Below the pieces are notes generated by a model that saw only the letters and a list, made by a program, of their open reading frames with translations, had not been told where the DNA came from and did not search any database. Positions 51,337 to 60,883 of a stretch of 64,000 nucleotides of DNA are shown one piece after another. The translations under genes and the position numbers were made by a program. Numbering within the stretch: the first letter of the stretch is position 1; each line of letters starts with the position of its first letter. The DNA comes from Robertmurraya siralis (lineage in GTDB: Bacteria > Bacillota > Bacilli > Bacillales > Cytobacillaceae): assembly GCF_005502275.1 (NCBI RefSeq), contig NZ_SWLZ01000008.1, positions 99,690-163,689 of the forward strand. The letters are read 5' to 3'.

Positions 51337-52071
51337 ATGACAAGATCGGTAAACCGAGCATTAGAAATTGTTTATCTTTTACTCTCTGACAATAGCAAAA
51401 AAGGTTGGCAAATTAGCGAAATTGCGGAGAATTTGAAATTGCCATTAAGTACGACGCACAGGCTGATTGGTACTTTAATAGAGCATAAACTAATCACGCA
51501 ATCAATTGATACTAAAAGATATTTAATCGGACCAAGGTGGTTAGAAATAGGCTTGCTGCAACTAGAAAAAATGGATTTAAGAACAATTGCAAGGCCGATT
51601 ATGGAGAGGCTTTCTTATGAAGTTAAAGAAAGCGTTTATCTTAGTATCCCAGATGATTATTTTTCTTTTCCAATTGAACGAATTGATAGTCCTATGAAGG
51701 TGCGGATTGTTGAAAACCTTGGAGAACGCATTCCAATGAATATTGGTGCTCCCAATAAAGTAATGCTGGCACATATGGCTTCCTCTAAGGTAGAAGAGAT
51801 ACTAACTAAATTATTGCAGACTAAAGAGGAGAGAAGGGAATTTTTAGAAGCCTTAAAACAAATAAGGAGTGCAGGATATAGTATTAGTGTTGCAGAGAAA
51901 ACAGAGGGAACCGTCTCAATCGCTGCTGTAATAAAAGAGTTCGATAATCAAGTGGCAGGGGCCATTAGTATTGGACTTCTTAGTCATGATTTAAGTGAAA
52001 AAAGAGTAGCCGAATTAAGCAATGCTGTAATTCGATGTGCTGATGAAATATCTGCTCGATTGGGTGGATAA
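51337..52071 (+). CDS. IclR-family regulator of the peptide cluster
   Basis: 244 residues: N-terminal winged helix (about 3-65: RALEIVYLLLSDNSKKGWQI, LKLPLSTTHRLIGTLIEHKL), then the IclR effector domain (about 75-240) with the GAPNKVMLAHM and YSISVAEKTEGTVSIAAVI segments. ATG 51337 follows GGTGG. It is directly upstream of the ABC importer genes in the same direction, and an IclR-type palindrome lies between, so it likely controls them in response to a peptide or breakdown product. Confidence 0.88.
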   Translation: MTRSVNRALEIVYLLLSDNSKKGWQISEIAENLKLPLSTTHRLIGTLIEHKLITQSIDTKRYLIGPRWLEIGLLQLEKMDLRTIARPIMERLSYEVKESVYLSIPDDYFSFPIERIDSPMKVRIVENLGERIPMNIGAPNKVMLAHMASSKVEEILTKLLQTKEERREFLEALKQIRSAGYSISVAEKTEGTVSIAAVIKEFDNQVAGAISIGLLSHDLSEKRVAELSNAVIRCADEISARLGG

Positions 52072-52088
52072 AAAATTTGCTATAAAAA

Positions 52089-52103
52089 TGGAAACACTTT
52101 CCG
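52089..52103. promoter_or_regulatory. Probable IclR-type operator
   Basis: TGGAAACACTTTCCG resembles the IclR-family palindrome TGGAAATNATTTCCA (arms GGAAA/TTTCC). It lies between iclR and the first permease gene, 56 bases before the start codon. It also fits a cre with two mismatches, so the assignment is not certain. Confidence 0.55.
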
Positions 52104-52158
52104 TACAACGGAAAAATAAGTACATTTCTTATCTGAATTGGCTAAAGGGGGTAATGGT

Positions 52159-53127
52159 GTGGGGAGTTTTATTATTCGTAGGAGCTTTACAGGAATACTA
52201 ATTATTTTTGTTGCTATTTTCCTTAACTTTATGCTGATACAGCTCGCTCCAGGAGATCCTATCAGTATTTTGTCAGGGCAAGATAGTCCTTCACCAGAGA
52301 TGGAAGAGGCATTAAGAGAGAAATACGGTTTAAATGATTCTGTGGGTGTTCAATTTCTAACATATCTTCGAACACTTGCCGGTGGAGATTTAGGAGAGTC
52401 TATTTTGAGCGGGCGTCCTGTAAGTGAAATGATTGGGGAAAGGATAGGTCCTACCCTTATGCTCACGCTTACAACAGCGATATTGGCTTTGCTAATAGGT
52501 ACCTTATTAGGTATATATTGTGCCCGACGACCCGGTTCAAAATTGGACAACTTGCTTTCTGGTTTATCTTATCTATTCGATTCCATGCCGAGTTTTTGGT
52601 TGGGAATGATGTTTATTTTACTATTCGCCTCTTGGTTGGGAATTTTTCCAACTTCAGGGATGGTTGATTTACGTGCAAATCATTCGGGAATCGCATACTA
52701 CATAGATGTTTTGCACCATATGTTTCTTCCTGCCACTACACTAACATTGCTTAGTATTCCATACTTCTTTAGAATCACTCGTTCTTCTGTTATTCAGGTT
52801 ATGTCAGAGGATTTTGTAACAACTCTTAGAGCAACTGGAATGAGTGAAGGCAGAATATTCAATAAATACGTATTGAAAAATTCAATTTTACCGACCATTA
52901 CTGTTTTTGGAATTACGATTGCATACATGATTACTGGGGTAGCTATTATTGAAATTGTATTCTCATGGCCAGGGATGGGAAGTTTCATGCTGAATGCAAT
53001 TTCGCGAAGAGATTATCCGCTATTGATGGGAATTTATCTCGTGCTTTCAATATCGGTGGCTGTGACGATGATTGTAGTTGATGTTCTATATGCTTTTATT
53101 GACCCTAGAATAAGATACAGTAAGTGA
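52159..53127 (+). CDS. Peptide ABC importer permease, DppB/OppB family
   Basis: 322-residue inner-membrane permease with six segments. The start (GSFIIRRSFTGILIIFVAIF, then LAPGDP) and the cytoplasmic EAA loop (RATGMSEGRIFNKYVLKNSI) are typical of DppB/OppB proteins. GTG 52159 lies 7 bases after AAAGGGGGT; the frame opens at a TTG at 52138 within the leader. First of five importer genes. Confidence 0.9.
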   Translation: MGSFIIRRSFTGILIIFVAIFLNFMLIQLAPGDPISILSGQDSPSPEMEEALREKYGLNDSVGVQFLTYLRTLAGGDLGESILSGRPVSEMIGERIGPTLMLTLTTAILALLIGTLLGIYCARRPGSKLDNLLSGLSYLFDSMPSFWLGMMFILLFASWLGIFPTSGMVDLRANHSGIAYYIDVLHHMFLPATTLTLLSIPYFFRITRSSVIQVMSEDFVTTLRATGMSEGRIFNKYVLKNSILPTITVFGITIAYMITGVAIIEIVFSWPGMGSFMLNAISRRDYPLLMGIYLVLSISVAVTMIVVDVLYAFIDPRIRYSK

Positions 53128-53137
53128 GGTGGTATAT

Positions 53138-53998
53138 TTGGAGATCAAGAGGAATAATCAAAATATTTTCAAAAAGTCCATAAACAAAATTAATGACATT
53201 AAACAACTAAAAGTAGGGGTTATTCTATTAGTTCTATTATTAATTGTTTCAATATTTGCTCCTGTTTTCGCAACGCATGATCCATATTCATTGGGGGATG
53301 AGATGATAGCCGCACCAAGTTCAACCCATTACCTTGGTACAGATGGACTAGGGCGTGATGTGTTTAGCATGATAATTTATGGAACTCGCACTTCGTTAAT
53401 GATTGGAATTGTGGCTGCGCTCATTTCAGGGGTTATTGGAACATTGCTAGGCGGTATAGCTGGTTTTTTCGGAGGAAAAATAGATAGACTGCTAACGGAA
53501 ATAAACAATATATTTTTGATGATGCCGACTTTTTTCCTGATTTTGATCGTTGTTGCACTGTTTGGAAGCAGTCTCATAAACGTCATGCTTATTATCGGCT
53601 TAACAAGCTGGGTCGGTAATGCACGTCTTATGAGAGCGCAGGCTATGTCATTAAGAGAAAGGACATTCATTATGGGGGCCTATTCTATTGGAGAAAAGAA
53701 ATGGACAATTCTATTAAAACATATTATTCCGAATGGAATATTTCCCATTATTGCTAATACAACCATGATCATTTCTGGAGCAATTCTTACGGAGGCAAGT
53801 CTCAGCTTTTTAGGGCTTGGAGACCCCAATGTAGTCAGCTGGGGGCAAATTATTTATAACGGCCGTGAATATATGACATCTGCTTGGTGGATATCGACTT
53901 TTGCAGGAATCGTCGTTGTACTCACTGTACTATCATTTTATTTAATTGGCGACGGGCTTAATCGAGTGCTTAGTCCAAAGCTTCATGATCAAAATTAG
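53138..53998 (+). CDS. Peptide ABC importer permease, DppC/OppC family
   Basis: 286-residue partner permease with five to six segments. HYLGTDGLGRDVFSMIIYGTRTSL near 55-80 is the DppC/OppC signature, and the EAA loop GAYSIGEKKWTILLKHIIPN lies near 185. TTG 53138 follows GAGGTGG by 5-6 bases; a GTG at 53129 in the same frame is inside that site. Ten bases after the first permease. Confidence 0.9.
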   Translation: MEIKRNNQNIFKKSINKINDIKQLKVGVILLVLLLIVSIFAPVFATHDPYSLGDEMIAAPSSTHYLGTDGLGRDVFSMIIYGTRTSLMIGIVAALISGVIGTLLGGIAGFFGGKIDRLLTEINNIFLMMPTFFLILIVVALFGSSLINVMLIIGLTSWVGNARLMRAQAMSLRERTFIMGAYSIGEKKWTILLKHIIPNGIFPIIANTTMIISGAILTEASLSFLGLGDPNVVSWGQIIYNGREYMTSAWWISTFAGIVVVLTVLSFYLIGDGLNRVLSPKLHDQN

Positions 53999-54010
53999 GT
54001 GGTGAGCAAT

Positions 54011-54997
54011 ATGTCCATTTTAGAAATTGAAAACCTCACAGTAACCTTCCATACAAAAGATAAGATTACAAGAGCTGTTCACAATATTTCACTTTCTGTT
54101 GAGGAACAGGATTCCATAGGTATTGTGGGGGAGTCGGGATCAGGTAAATCTACATTAGCAATGGCAATATTGCAATTATTACCAAAAAGAATTGCCAGAA
54201 TAGAAGGGGAAGTTATTTTAGACGGGAAACATTTATTTCAATGTACAGACGAACAAATAAGGAAGATAAGATGGAGGGATTTGGCTGTTGTGTTTCAGAA
54301 ATCAATGAATGCTCTCAGCCCAGTCCATAAAATCGGAACTCAGATGTCTGATATTTATAGAATACATGAAAGCAAGATTTCCAAAAAAAAGCTTAAAGAG
54401 AAGATAATTTCATTACTAGAAATGGTGAATCTACCGTCACGAGTATATGATCTTTATCCTCATGAACTGTCAGGAGGGATGATGCAGAGAGTATCAATTG
54501 CACTGAGCTTAATGCACAATCCTAAATTGCTAATTTTAGATGAAGCAACAACGGCATTAGATGTGGTAACTCAAGGTCAAATTTTATCTGAGATAAAAGA
54601 GCTTGAAAAGGAGCTGAACCTAACTCGCATTATGATCACGCATGATATGTCAGTGGTAGCTTCAGCTTGTAAGAAAGTAGCAGTTATGTATGCAGGGAAT
54701 ATATTGGAGTTTGGGTACGTAAAAGACGTTTTAGTTAATCCTTTACATCCCTATACACAAGGCCTTCTAAAGTCTATTCCTACTTTTAAAGGAGAAAAGA
54801 AAAACATACGAGGGATTGCAGGAGCTTTACCAGATTTAAGTGTTCCTGTTCAAGGCTGCATATTTGCTAGTCGTTGTGAATTTGCAACAGACATTTGCTA
54901 TCAAGTAAAACCAACTGAAGAGCTTTTATCTGGTAATCATCGAGTGGCTTGCCACCTTGTGGGAGGTATGGAACATGCAAACGTTAATCACAGCTGA
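54011..54997 (+). CDS. Peptide ABC importer ATPase, DppD/OppD family
   Basis: 328-residue ATPase: Walker A GESGSGKST near 41, signature LSGGMMQRVS, Walker B LLILDEATTALD and H-loop ITHDMSVVA, then the oligopeptide C-terminal extension with the Cys-rich GCIFASRCEFATDIC segment that binds an iron-sulfur cluster in some relatives. ATG 54011 follows AGGTGGTGAG. It overlaps the next ATPase by 23 bases. Confidence 0.92.
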   Translation: MSILEIENLTVTFHTKDKITRAVHNISLSVEEQDSIGIVGESGSGKSTLAMAILQLLPKRIARIEGEVILDGKHLFQCTDEQIRKIRWRDLAVVFQKSMNALSPVHKIGTQMSDIYRIHESKISKKKLKEKIISLLEMVNLPSRVYDLYPHELSGGMMQRVSIALSLMHNPKLLILDEATTALDVVTQGQILSEIKELEKELNLTRIMITHDMSVVASACKKVAVMYAGNILEFGYVKDVLVNPLHPYTQGLLKSIPTFKGEKKNIRGIAGALPDLSVPVQGCIFASRCEFATDICYQVKPTEELLSGNHRVACHLVGGMEHANVNHS

Positions 54998-55967
54998 AGA
55001 AAAAGCTATTTCCGTAGAAAATATATACAAGTATTACAAGCAAAGAGGAAAAAGACAAAGAAATCAGGATATCAAATCGGTTGATGGTGTAAGTTTCTCA
55101 TTAAATAAAGGAGAGATTTTAGGCGTTATTGGCGAAAGCGGCTGTGGTAAATCGACTTTAGGGAGAATTTTAGTAAAACTGGAGGAGCCGACGTCAGGTT
55201 CAATAAGCATTAATGGAGTTCCTTCTCAAAATCTATTTAAACAAGACCCTCTGGCATTTCGAAGAACAGCTCAAATGATTTTCCAAAACCCATTTGATAC
55301 TTTTGATCCTAGATATACAATTGCTAAGGTTCTTATCAGTACGATGAAATTACATCATATCGGTGAAAGCAAAAATGAACGACTTGCCATGTGCATCGAT
55401 TTGCTAGAAAAGGGAGGGCTAAAACCGGCGACAGAATACTTGCACCGATATCCACATGAATTATCAGGTGGACAATTGCAACGTATTTCAATCCTGCGTT
55501 CAATGCTGCTTGAACCAATGTTTGTCGTTGCTGATGAGCCAGTTTCGATGTTAGATGTATCAATTAGAGCAGATATTATCAACATGCTCGCAGACTTATG
55601 TAAACAGGAAAATACAGCTATGGTATTTATCAGTCATGATATTACAACGACCCGATATATTTCCGATAGAGTTGCAGTAATGTATTTAGGACGTATTGTG
55701 GAGACTGGTCCTACTGATGAGGTCATGCATAATCCCCAGCATCCGTACACACGTGCGTTAATTTCCAACTCCGTTCAGTTAGACTCCTTTGAAAATCAAC
55801 AAATTATTCATATCGCGGGAGAACCTCCCACACCAATTAATATTGGCCCAGGCTGTAGGTTTGCTCCAAGGTGTTATCAAAGCAGGGAATCTTGTAACCA
55901 TGAAGACCCAGAGTCAACACATATTGGTAATGGCCATTATGTCAGTTGTCCTTATATCAATGAATAG
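54975..55967 (+). CDS. Peptide ABC importer ATPase, DppF/OppF family
   Basis: 330-residue second ATPase: Walker A GESGCGKST near 53, signature LSGGQLQRIS, Walker B VVADEPVSMLD and H-loop ISHDITTTR, and the Cys-containing C-terminal GCRFAPRCYQSRESCNHEDP block. Walker B reads ADEP rather than LDEP, as in many OppF proteins. ATG 54975 follows GGGAGG by 8 bases within the end of the previous gene. Confidence 0.92.
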   Translation: MQTLITAEEKAISVENIYKYYKQRGKRQRNQDIKSVDGVSFSLNKGEILGVIGESGCGKSTLGRILVKLEEPTSGSISINGVPSQNLFKQDPLAFRRTAQMIFQNPFDTFDPRYTIAKVLISTMKLHHIGESKNERLAMCIDLLEKGGLKPATEYLHRYPHELSGGQLQRISILRSMLLEPMFVVADEPVSMLDVSIRADIINMLADLCKQENTAMVFISHDITTTRYISDRVAVMYLGRIVETGPTDEVMHNPQHPYTRALISNSVQLDSFENQQIIHIAGEPPTPINIGPGCRFAPRCYQSRESCNHEDPESTHIGNGHYVSCPYINE

Positions 55968-56093
55968 GTTGGGCCAAGCTTTCTTTAATAAATCAGATTA
56001 TATTTAAAATAATTCAAAATAGCAGTTGGAACTGGAGAGAGGTGATAAAATTGCGTTTCTCCATCCAAATACAGATAAAAGGAGTTTTGATGA

Positions 56094-57683
56094 ATGAAGA
56101 AGGGACTTTTACTACTTATAAGCTTCGTATTTTTTGTTGGGATTATTGCTGGTTGTAGTGGTGGAGTAAGTGAAACGCAAGGGAACGAAGGTGATTCTGA
56201 AAGTGGTTTGAGTGGAGGCGACACATTAATTGTCGGTCTCGCTGGAGACCCGCAAACGTTCAATCCAGATGCACGAGCAGATGACTTCCTATATCCAATC
56301 GCTCAGAATGTTTTTAGCCGATTAGTGAAACTAAATAATAACCAAGAAATCATTCCGGATTTAGCAGAAAGATGGGAGTTTAATGATGATGGAACTGAAA
56401 TTACCTTCCATCTAAATGAAAATGTAAAATGGCATGACGGAAAAGACTTTACTTCAGCTGATGTTAAATTCACCTTGGATTCAATTAAAAATAATAATGG
56501 CTACGCAGTTTCAAACTTAAAGAGTATGGAAGAGGTTAGTACTCCAGATGACAATACGGTCGTAATAAAATTATCTAAACCAGATGCTACATTTTTAGGG
56601 TATCTAGCTTGGTATGCCACTTTTATTCTGCCTGAGCATGTCTATAGTGGAGAAAATTGGGATTCTGGGACAAATATTGAACCGATCGGGACTGGACCAT
56701 TTAAGTTTTCTGAGTACACAACAAGTGTGAATGTTACTTTAGAGCGAAATAATGAATATTTTGGGCAAGTACCTTATGTAGATAGGTTAGTTTTTTCGAT
56801 TATCCCTGATCCAAATACATTGGTACAGGCTTTTTATAATGGTGAAGTAGATATATTTGGAGGTTCTCCTCCAAGTTCTGAAATTGAGAAAATGAAAAAT
56901 GATCCTAATATTGAAGGGGAATCTAAGGTATGGCCTTCTCGACAATACTTAGTGTTTAATTTTGAAAAGGAGCCATTTAATCAATTGGAGGTTCGTCAAG
57001 CAATAGCCTATGCGTTAAATAACGTGGAAATTGTGTCAAAGGCCCAGAAAGGCGATGGACAAGTGGCAGAGCACTTCTTATCACCTGTTTATAATTGGGC
57101 AATAACAGATGAATATAAAATTCCAGAATATAATCCAGAAAAGGCAAAAGAGTTATTAGAGCAGGCCGGATATACTCCAGACAAAAATGGAAATTATTTG
57201 AACATAACTTTTGACGTGTTTGAATCAGGTTCGAATGCGGATATGGGAACAGTTATTAAAGATCAACTTAGACAAGTAGGTATCAATGTAGAATTAAATA
57301 TTTTAGAATATGCGACATGGCAGCAAAAAGTAAAAGATAATGCGGATTTTGAAATGAGTATGTTAGGTGGCTATCAAGGACCTGATGTAGGCTCAATATC
57401 TCCGAGAATAAGCTCGGAAGGCTCCAACAATTTATCTCTATATAAAAACACTGAATTAGACGAGCTTCTTGTCAAAGGAGCCCAATTGGTGACAGAGGAG
57501 GAGAGAGCACCTATCTATCAAGATATTCAGCGTATTTTGGCAGAGGATTTACCAATTTATCCAATATCTGAGTGGGTGGGTTATTCTCCAGTGCATTCAT
57601 ATGTAAAAGGGGATCCATCTTCTGATGAAGCGATTCAATCCACTGGGTTCTCTGAATACAACTATGTCAAGATTGAAAAATAA
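56094..57683 (+). CDS. Peptide-binding lipoprotein of the ABC importer
   Basis: 529-residue solute-binding protein, family 5 (DppA/OppA). Lipobox IIAGCSGG with Cys22, acidic Gly/Ser linker, then the SBP_bac_5 fold: ERNNEYFG, NDPNIEGESKVWPSRQYLVF, EVRQAIAYALNNVEIV and GTGPFKF segments. It captures peptides or related compounds outside the membrane. AAAAGGAG precedes ATG 56094. The nearby carboxypeptidase suggests the imported compound is trimmed inside. Confidence 0.9.
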   Translation: MKKGLLLLISFVFFVGIIAGCSGGVSETQGNEGDSESGLSGGDTLIVGLAGDPQTFNPDARADDFLYPIAQNVFSRLVKLNNNQEIIPDLAERWEFNDDGTEITFHLNENVKWHDGKDFTSADVKFTLDSIKNNNGYAVSNLKSMEEVSTPDDNTVVIKLSKPDATFLGYLAWYATFILPEHVYSGENWDSGTNIEPIGTGPFKFSEYTTSVNVTLERNNEYFGQVPYVDRLVFSIIPDPNTLVQAFYNGEVDIFGGSPPSSEIEKMKNDPNIEGESKVWPSRQYLVFNFEKEPFNQLEVRQAIAYALNNVEIVSKAQKGDGQVAEHFLSPVYNWAITDEYKIPEYNPEKAKELLEQAGYTPDKNGNYLNITFDVFESGSNADMGTVIKDQLRQVGINVELNILEYATWQQKVKDNADFEMSMLGGYQGPDVGSISPRISSEGSNNLSLYKNTELDELLVKGAQLVTEEERAPIYQDIQRILAEDLPIYPISEWVGYSPVHSYVKGDPSSDEAIQSTGFSEYNYVKIEK

Positions 57684-57711
57684 AATAAAGTTGGTAAAGG
57701 GGATTTGTTTG

Positions 57712-59106
57712 ATGAATAACACGATAAATATTCAATCTGTTGTTGATAGGGTGCCAGATTACAAAGTTTTCTTAACGGTAGACGAAATGGATGAAAGTAC
57801 AAGACAATTGGCTGAAGAATTCCCCGATATTGTTACGGTATTTGAAGCAGGAAAATCTCGAAATGGACACTCAATAGAATGCATTAAAATAGGGAACGGA
57901 AAGAAAAATGCTTTATGTTTTGCTTGTCCTCACCCCAATGAGCCGATTGGTGCTATGACTATGGAATATTTTTCCCGTGCTTTGGCAGAGGACGACAATC
58001 TACGGGAGGCACTTGGGTTTACTTGGTATATTATCAAATGTATTGATCCCGATGGTGCGAGACTGAATGAAGGGTGGTTTAAGGGGCCGTTTAATATTTA
58101 TAACTATACTAAACATTTTTTTAGACCTGTCGGGTTTGAACAAGTGGAATGGACATTTCCGGTAGATTATAAAGAATTGCATTTTCATGACCCACTTCCG
58201 GAAACGCAAGCCCTTATGAATATCATAGATGAAATAAAACCTGAGTTTATGTATTCATTGCATAACGCTGGGTTTGGAGGAGCCTACTGGTATATTTCTA
58301 AAGATATTCCGGAAATTTATGAGGATTTACGTAACTCGGCGATTAAACAGGGTGTCGCGCTGAGTTTAGGAGAACCAGAAGCACCTTATATTAGAGAATT
58401 CTCGCCAGCCGTATATCAAATTATGGGTGTTGCGCAGTCATACGATTATACGGAAAAATTCACAGGCAAGGCTCCGACTATTCATTCTGGGACTTCAAGT
58501 GCTGACTATGCATCAACAAAAGCTGATTGTGTTACTTTGCTCACAGAGTTGCCATACTTTTTTGACGAACGTGTGCAAAATTTGAGTGAAGGTGATATCA
58601 CCCGTAAAGAGGCGCTCTTAAAGAATATCGAAATGAATAAAAATCACTACGCTCAATTAAAGGAATATTTAAATGAAGTCCGTCCATATTTGACAGATAG
58701 GAATCCTTTTGTAAAGCTGGTTGATCAAATCATTGTCCATCAAGAAGAGAGTAGTGAAGCAAAAAAGAATTGGGCATCAAGTAGTTTAGAATTTGAACAG
58801 CCTGCAAAGATAGCTCAGATTTTTGATAATCTTTACACAGCGAAATTTTATAATGGGTTGTCACTAGGTTTATCCGTTCGTACGTATGATTACGAAATTG
58901 CTCAGCTTGAGAAAGAAGAAAATATAGATCTCGAAGCAATTGAAAAACTAAAAAAAAATCTTAGACAGGGGGCAAAGTGGTTAGAGGAGTATTGTAAAGA
59001 ACTTGAAAATGAATTGAATTATTCGGTTATCTCCATTCAGAGGCTTGTTCGCATTCAAGTTGAGAGTGGCCTGATTGTTGCAAGCCATATAAACAAAAAT
59101 AAATAA
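57712..59106 (+). CDS. M14-family zinc carboxypeptidase
   Basis: 464-residue metallopeptidase without a signal peptide, so cytoplasmic. Zinc ligands: His and Glu in CPHPNEPIGAMTME near 78-81 and His in YSLHNAGFGG near 185; a possible catalytic Glu in LLTELPYFF near 290. The C-terminal 160 residues are helical and have no match I know. ATG 57712 follows AAAGGGGAT; the frame overlaps the previous gene upstream but without a ribosome site. It would free C-terminal residues from imported peptides or peptide-like conjugates. Confidence 0.82.
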   Translation: MNNTINIQSVVDRVPDYKVFLTVDEMDESTRQLAEEFPDIVTVFEAGKSRNGHSIECIKIGNGKKNALCFACPHPNEPIGAMTMEYFSRALAEDDNLREALGFTWYIIKCIDPDGARLNEGWFKGPFNIYNYTKHFFRPVGFEQVEWTFPVDYKELHFHDPLPETQALMNIIDEIKPEFMYSLHNAGFGGAYWYISKDIPEIYEDLRNSAIKQGVALSLGEPEAPYIREFSPAVYQIMGVAQSYDYTEKFTGKAPTIHSGTSSADYASTKADCVTLLTELPYFFDERVQNLSEGDITRKEALLKNIEMNKNHYAQLKEYLNEVRPYLTDRNPFVKLVDQIIVHQEESSEAKKNWASSSLEFEQPAKIAQIFDNLYTAKFYNGLSLGLSVRTYDYEIAQLEKEENIDLEAIEKLKKNLRQGAKWLEEYCKELENELNYSVISIQRLVRIQVESGLIVASHINKNK

Positions 59107-59121
59107 GGGAAATGATAACGA

Positions 59122-59156
59122 CCTTTCTTGCTTTTTAGGAAACAAGGCAAGAAAGG
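59122..59156. terminator. Hairpin between carboxypeptidase and amidohydrolase genes
   Basis: CCTTTCTTGC and GCAAGAAAGG form a perfect 10-bp stem with a 15-base loop; no T-run follows (GAAAATC). It may be a weak terminator, mRNA processing or stabilising stem rather than a full stop. Confidence 0.5.
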
Positions 59157-59238
59157 GAAAATCATGGAAACTTGCTGATGAATCTATAACACTACTAACA
59201 TGGAATAGTGATTCCTATCTTTCCTTAGGAGGATGAGA

Positions 59239-60861
59239 ATGGTGGAGGAGCTTTACTATAATGGTCAAATTTTTACCTCAAATACAGAACAGCTTTATGC
59301 AAGCGCAATGGTCGTAAAATCAGGAAAAATAGTATGGGTTGGAAATCAGCGTGATGTTAAAAAAGAGGGAAAGAAGTTGATAGACCTTCAAGGGAGAAGA
59401 GTGCTTCCTGGCTTTATAGATGCTCATATGCATCCATTATTATTGGCAGAGGTAGAGCAGCAAATTTATTGTGGTCCTCCGCTCATCAATTCAATTGAAC
59501 AATTACTATATGAAATAAGAAAGAAATATGAGGTTATAAAAGAGAATAAAAAAGATGAATGGATTCGAGGGTGGGGATTTGATGAAGCAAAATTAAGAGA
59601 ACAAAGAGAGATTACCCGTTGGGATTTAGATAGGGTCGCACCAGATATACCAGTTATTATTACTAGAGCCTGCTCACATATAATTATTGTGAATAGTTTT
59701 GCCTTAAAGCTTGCTGGGATTGATAGGTATACAACATCCCCTATAGGAGGGCAAATTGATGTTGATGCTAGAGGAGAAATAAACGGAATATTAAGGGAAA
59801 AAGCAAGGTATCTATTTTATGATATTATTTCTGACTTAACGCTTGCAGAAAATGCACAATTACTTACGAAGTTAAGCTGTAAGCTATCCTCACAAGGGAT
59901 AACGACGGTTACCGATATGATGTCCAAAAACTCTCCAATTGATTATTATGATTTATACAAAACAGCGACAAGCCTCGGATATAAACAAAGAACGGTTCTT
60001 TATTATATTTGGGAGGATTTACAACATGTAACAACACTTCCTAAGACCCAATTGGATTCTCTTGAGCCCATCCATATTGGTGGTGTTAAATTATTCGCAG
60101 ATGGAAGTATTTCTGGAAAAACAGCATGGGTAGAGCAACCATATTTAGGTGATGGGAATAATACTGGTTTAGCCATTACTACCGAAGAGGAACTTTTACA
60201 AGCGGCTGATTTTGCCAAAAAACAAGGAATTCAATTGGTCGTACATGCGATGGGGGAAAAGGCAATTAAACTTATTGTAGATACATTTGCCAATCAAGAA
60301 ATGTGGATTCAGGATGCTCCTTCTATAAGAATTGAGCACGGATCTTTTCCGACAATTGAGACATTAAAAAAGGCGCAAAATGCAGGTATAGGATTTGTTA
60401 CTCAACCTATCTTTCTTTTCGCTGAATATGATAGTTATTTGAATAATCTAGGAGTTAGTAGGGTTGAAAAGTCTTACCCTTTTAAAACAATGTTAGAACA
60501 TGGAGTGACCTTTTCATTTTCATCAGATGCACCGGCTACTTCGTGGCCAGATCCTTCTGATCCATTCATTGGGATTAAATCTGCTGTTACAAGAAAAACC
60601 TACACTGGATTGGAATTTAACCGAAATGAAAGAGTTACGATAGAAGAAGCTGTCCTTTTGTATACGAAATATGCTCAACAAATTATTCGTGTTCCGAAGA
60701 TAGGGCAATTAAAGCCTGGTTATTTTGCTGATTTCATTGTGTTGGATAAGGATATTTTGACTGTTCATCCCGAAGAGATAGATGAAATAAAGGTTTTGGA
60801 AACATATTCTGGAGGGGAAAAAATCTTTTCTTTAGAGGAGCTCACTAAAGCCAGCGGGTGA
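59239..60861 (+). CDS. Amidohydrolase, YtcJ-like
   Basis: 540-residue metal-dependent hydrolase of the amidohydrolase-3 (YtcJ) class. Metal ligands: HxH in IDAHMHPLLL near 64-66, the conserved VVHAMGEKAI (His near 336), IEHGSF and the late SSDAPATSWPDP with Asp near 435. The enzyme probably cleaves an amide or N-acyl bond; in this cluster the substrate may be an imported peptide or N-acylated amino acid. ATG 59239 follows TAGGAGGATG; ATG 59233 touches the ribosome site. Confidence 0.87.
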   Translation: MVEELYYNGQIFTSNTEQLYASAMVVKSGKIVWVGNQRDVKKEGKKLIDLQGRRVLPGFIDAHMHPLLLAEVEQQIYCGPPLINSIEQLLYEIRKKYEVIKENKKDEWIRGWGFDEAKLREQREITRWDLDRVAPDIPVIITRACSHIIIVNSFALKLAGIDRYTTSPIGGQIDVDARGEINGILREKARYLFYDIISDLTLAENAQLLTKLSCKLSSQGITTVTDMMSKNSPIDYYDLYKTATSLGYKQRTVLYYIWEDLQHVTTLPKTQLDSLEPIHIGGVKLFADGSISGKTAWVEQPYLGDGNNTGLAITTEEELLQAADFAKKQGIQLVVHAMGEKAIKLIVDTFANQEMWIQDAPSIRIEHGSFPTIETLKKAQNAGIGFVTQPIFLFAEYDSYLNNLGVSRVEKSYPFKTMLEHGVTFSFSSDAPATSWPDPSDPFIGIKSAVTRKTYTGLEFNRNERVTIEEAVLLYTKYAQQIIRVPKIGQLKPGYFADFIVLDKDILTVHPEEIDEIKVLETYSGGEKIFSLEELTKASG

Positions 60862-60883
60862 AAATAGGAAAGGAGGGAAATGA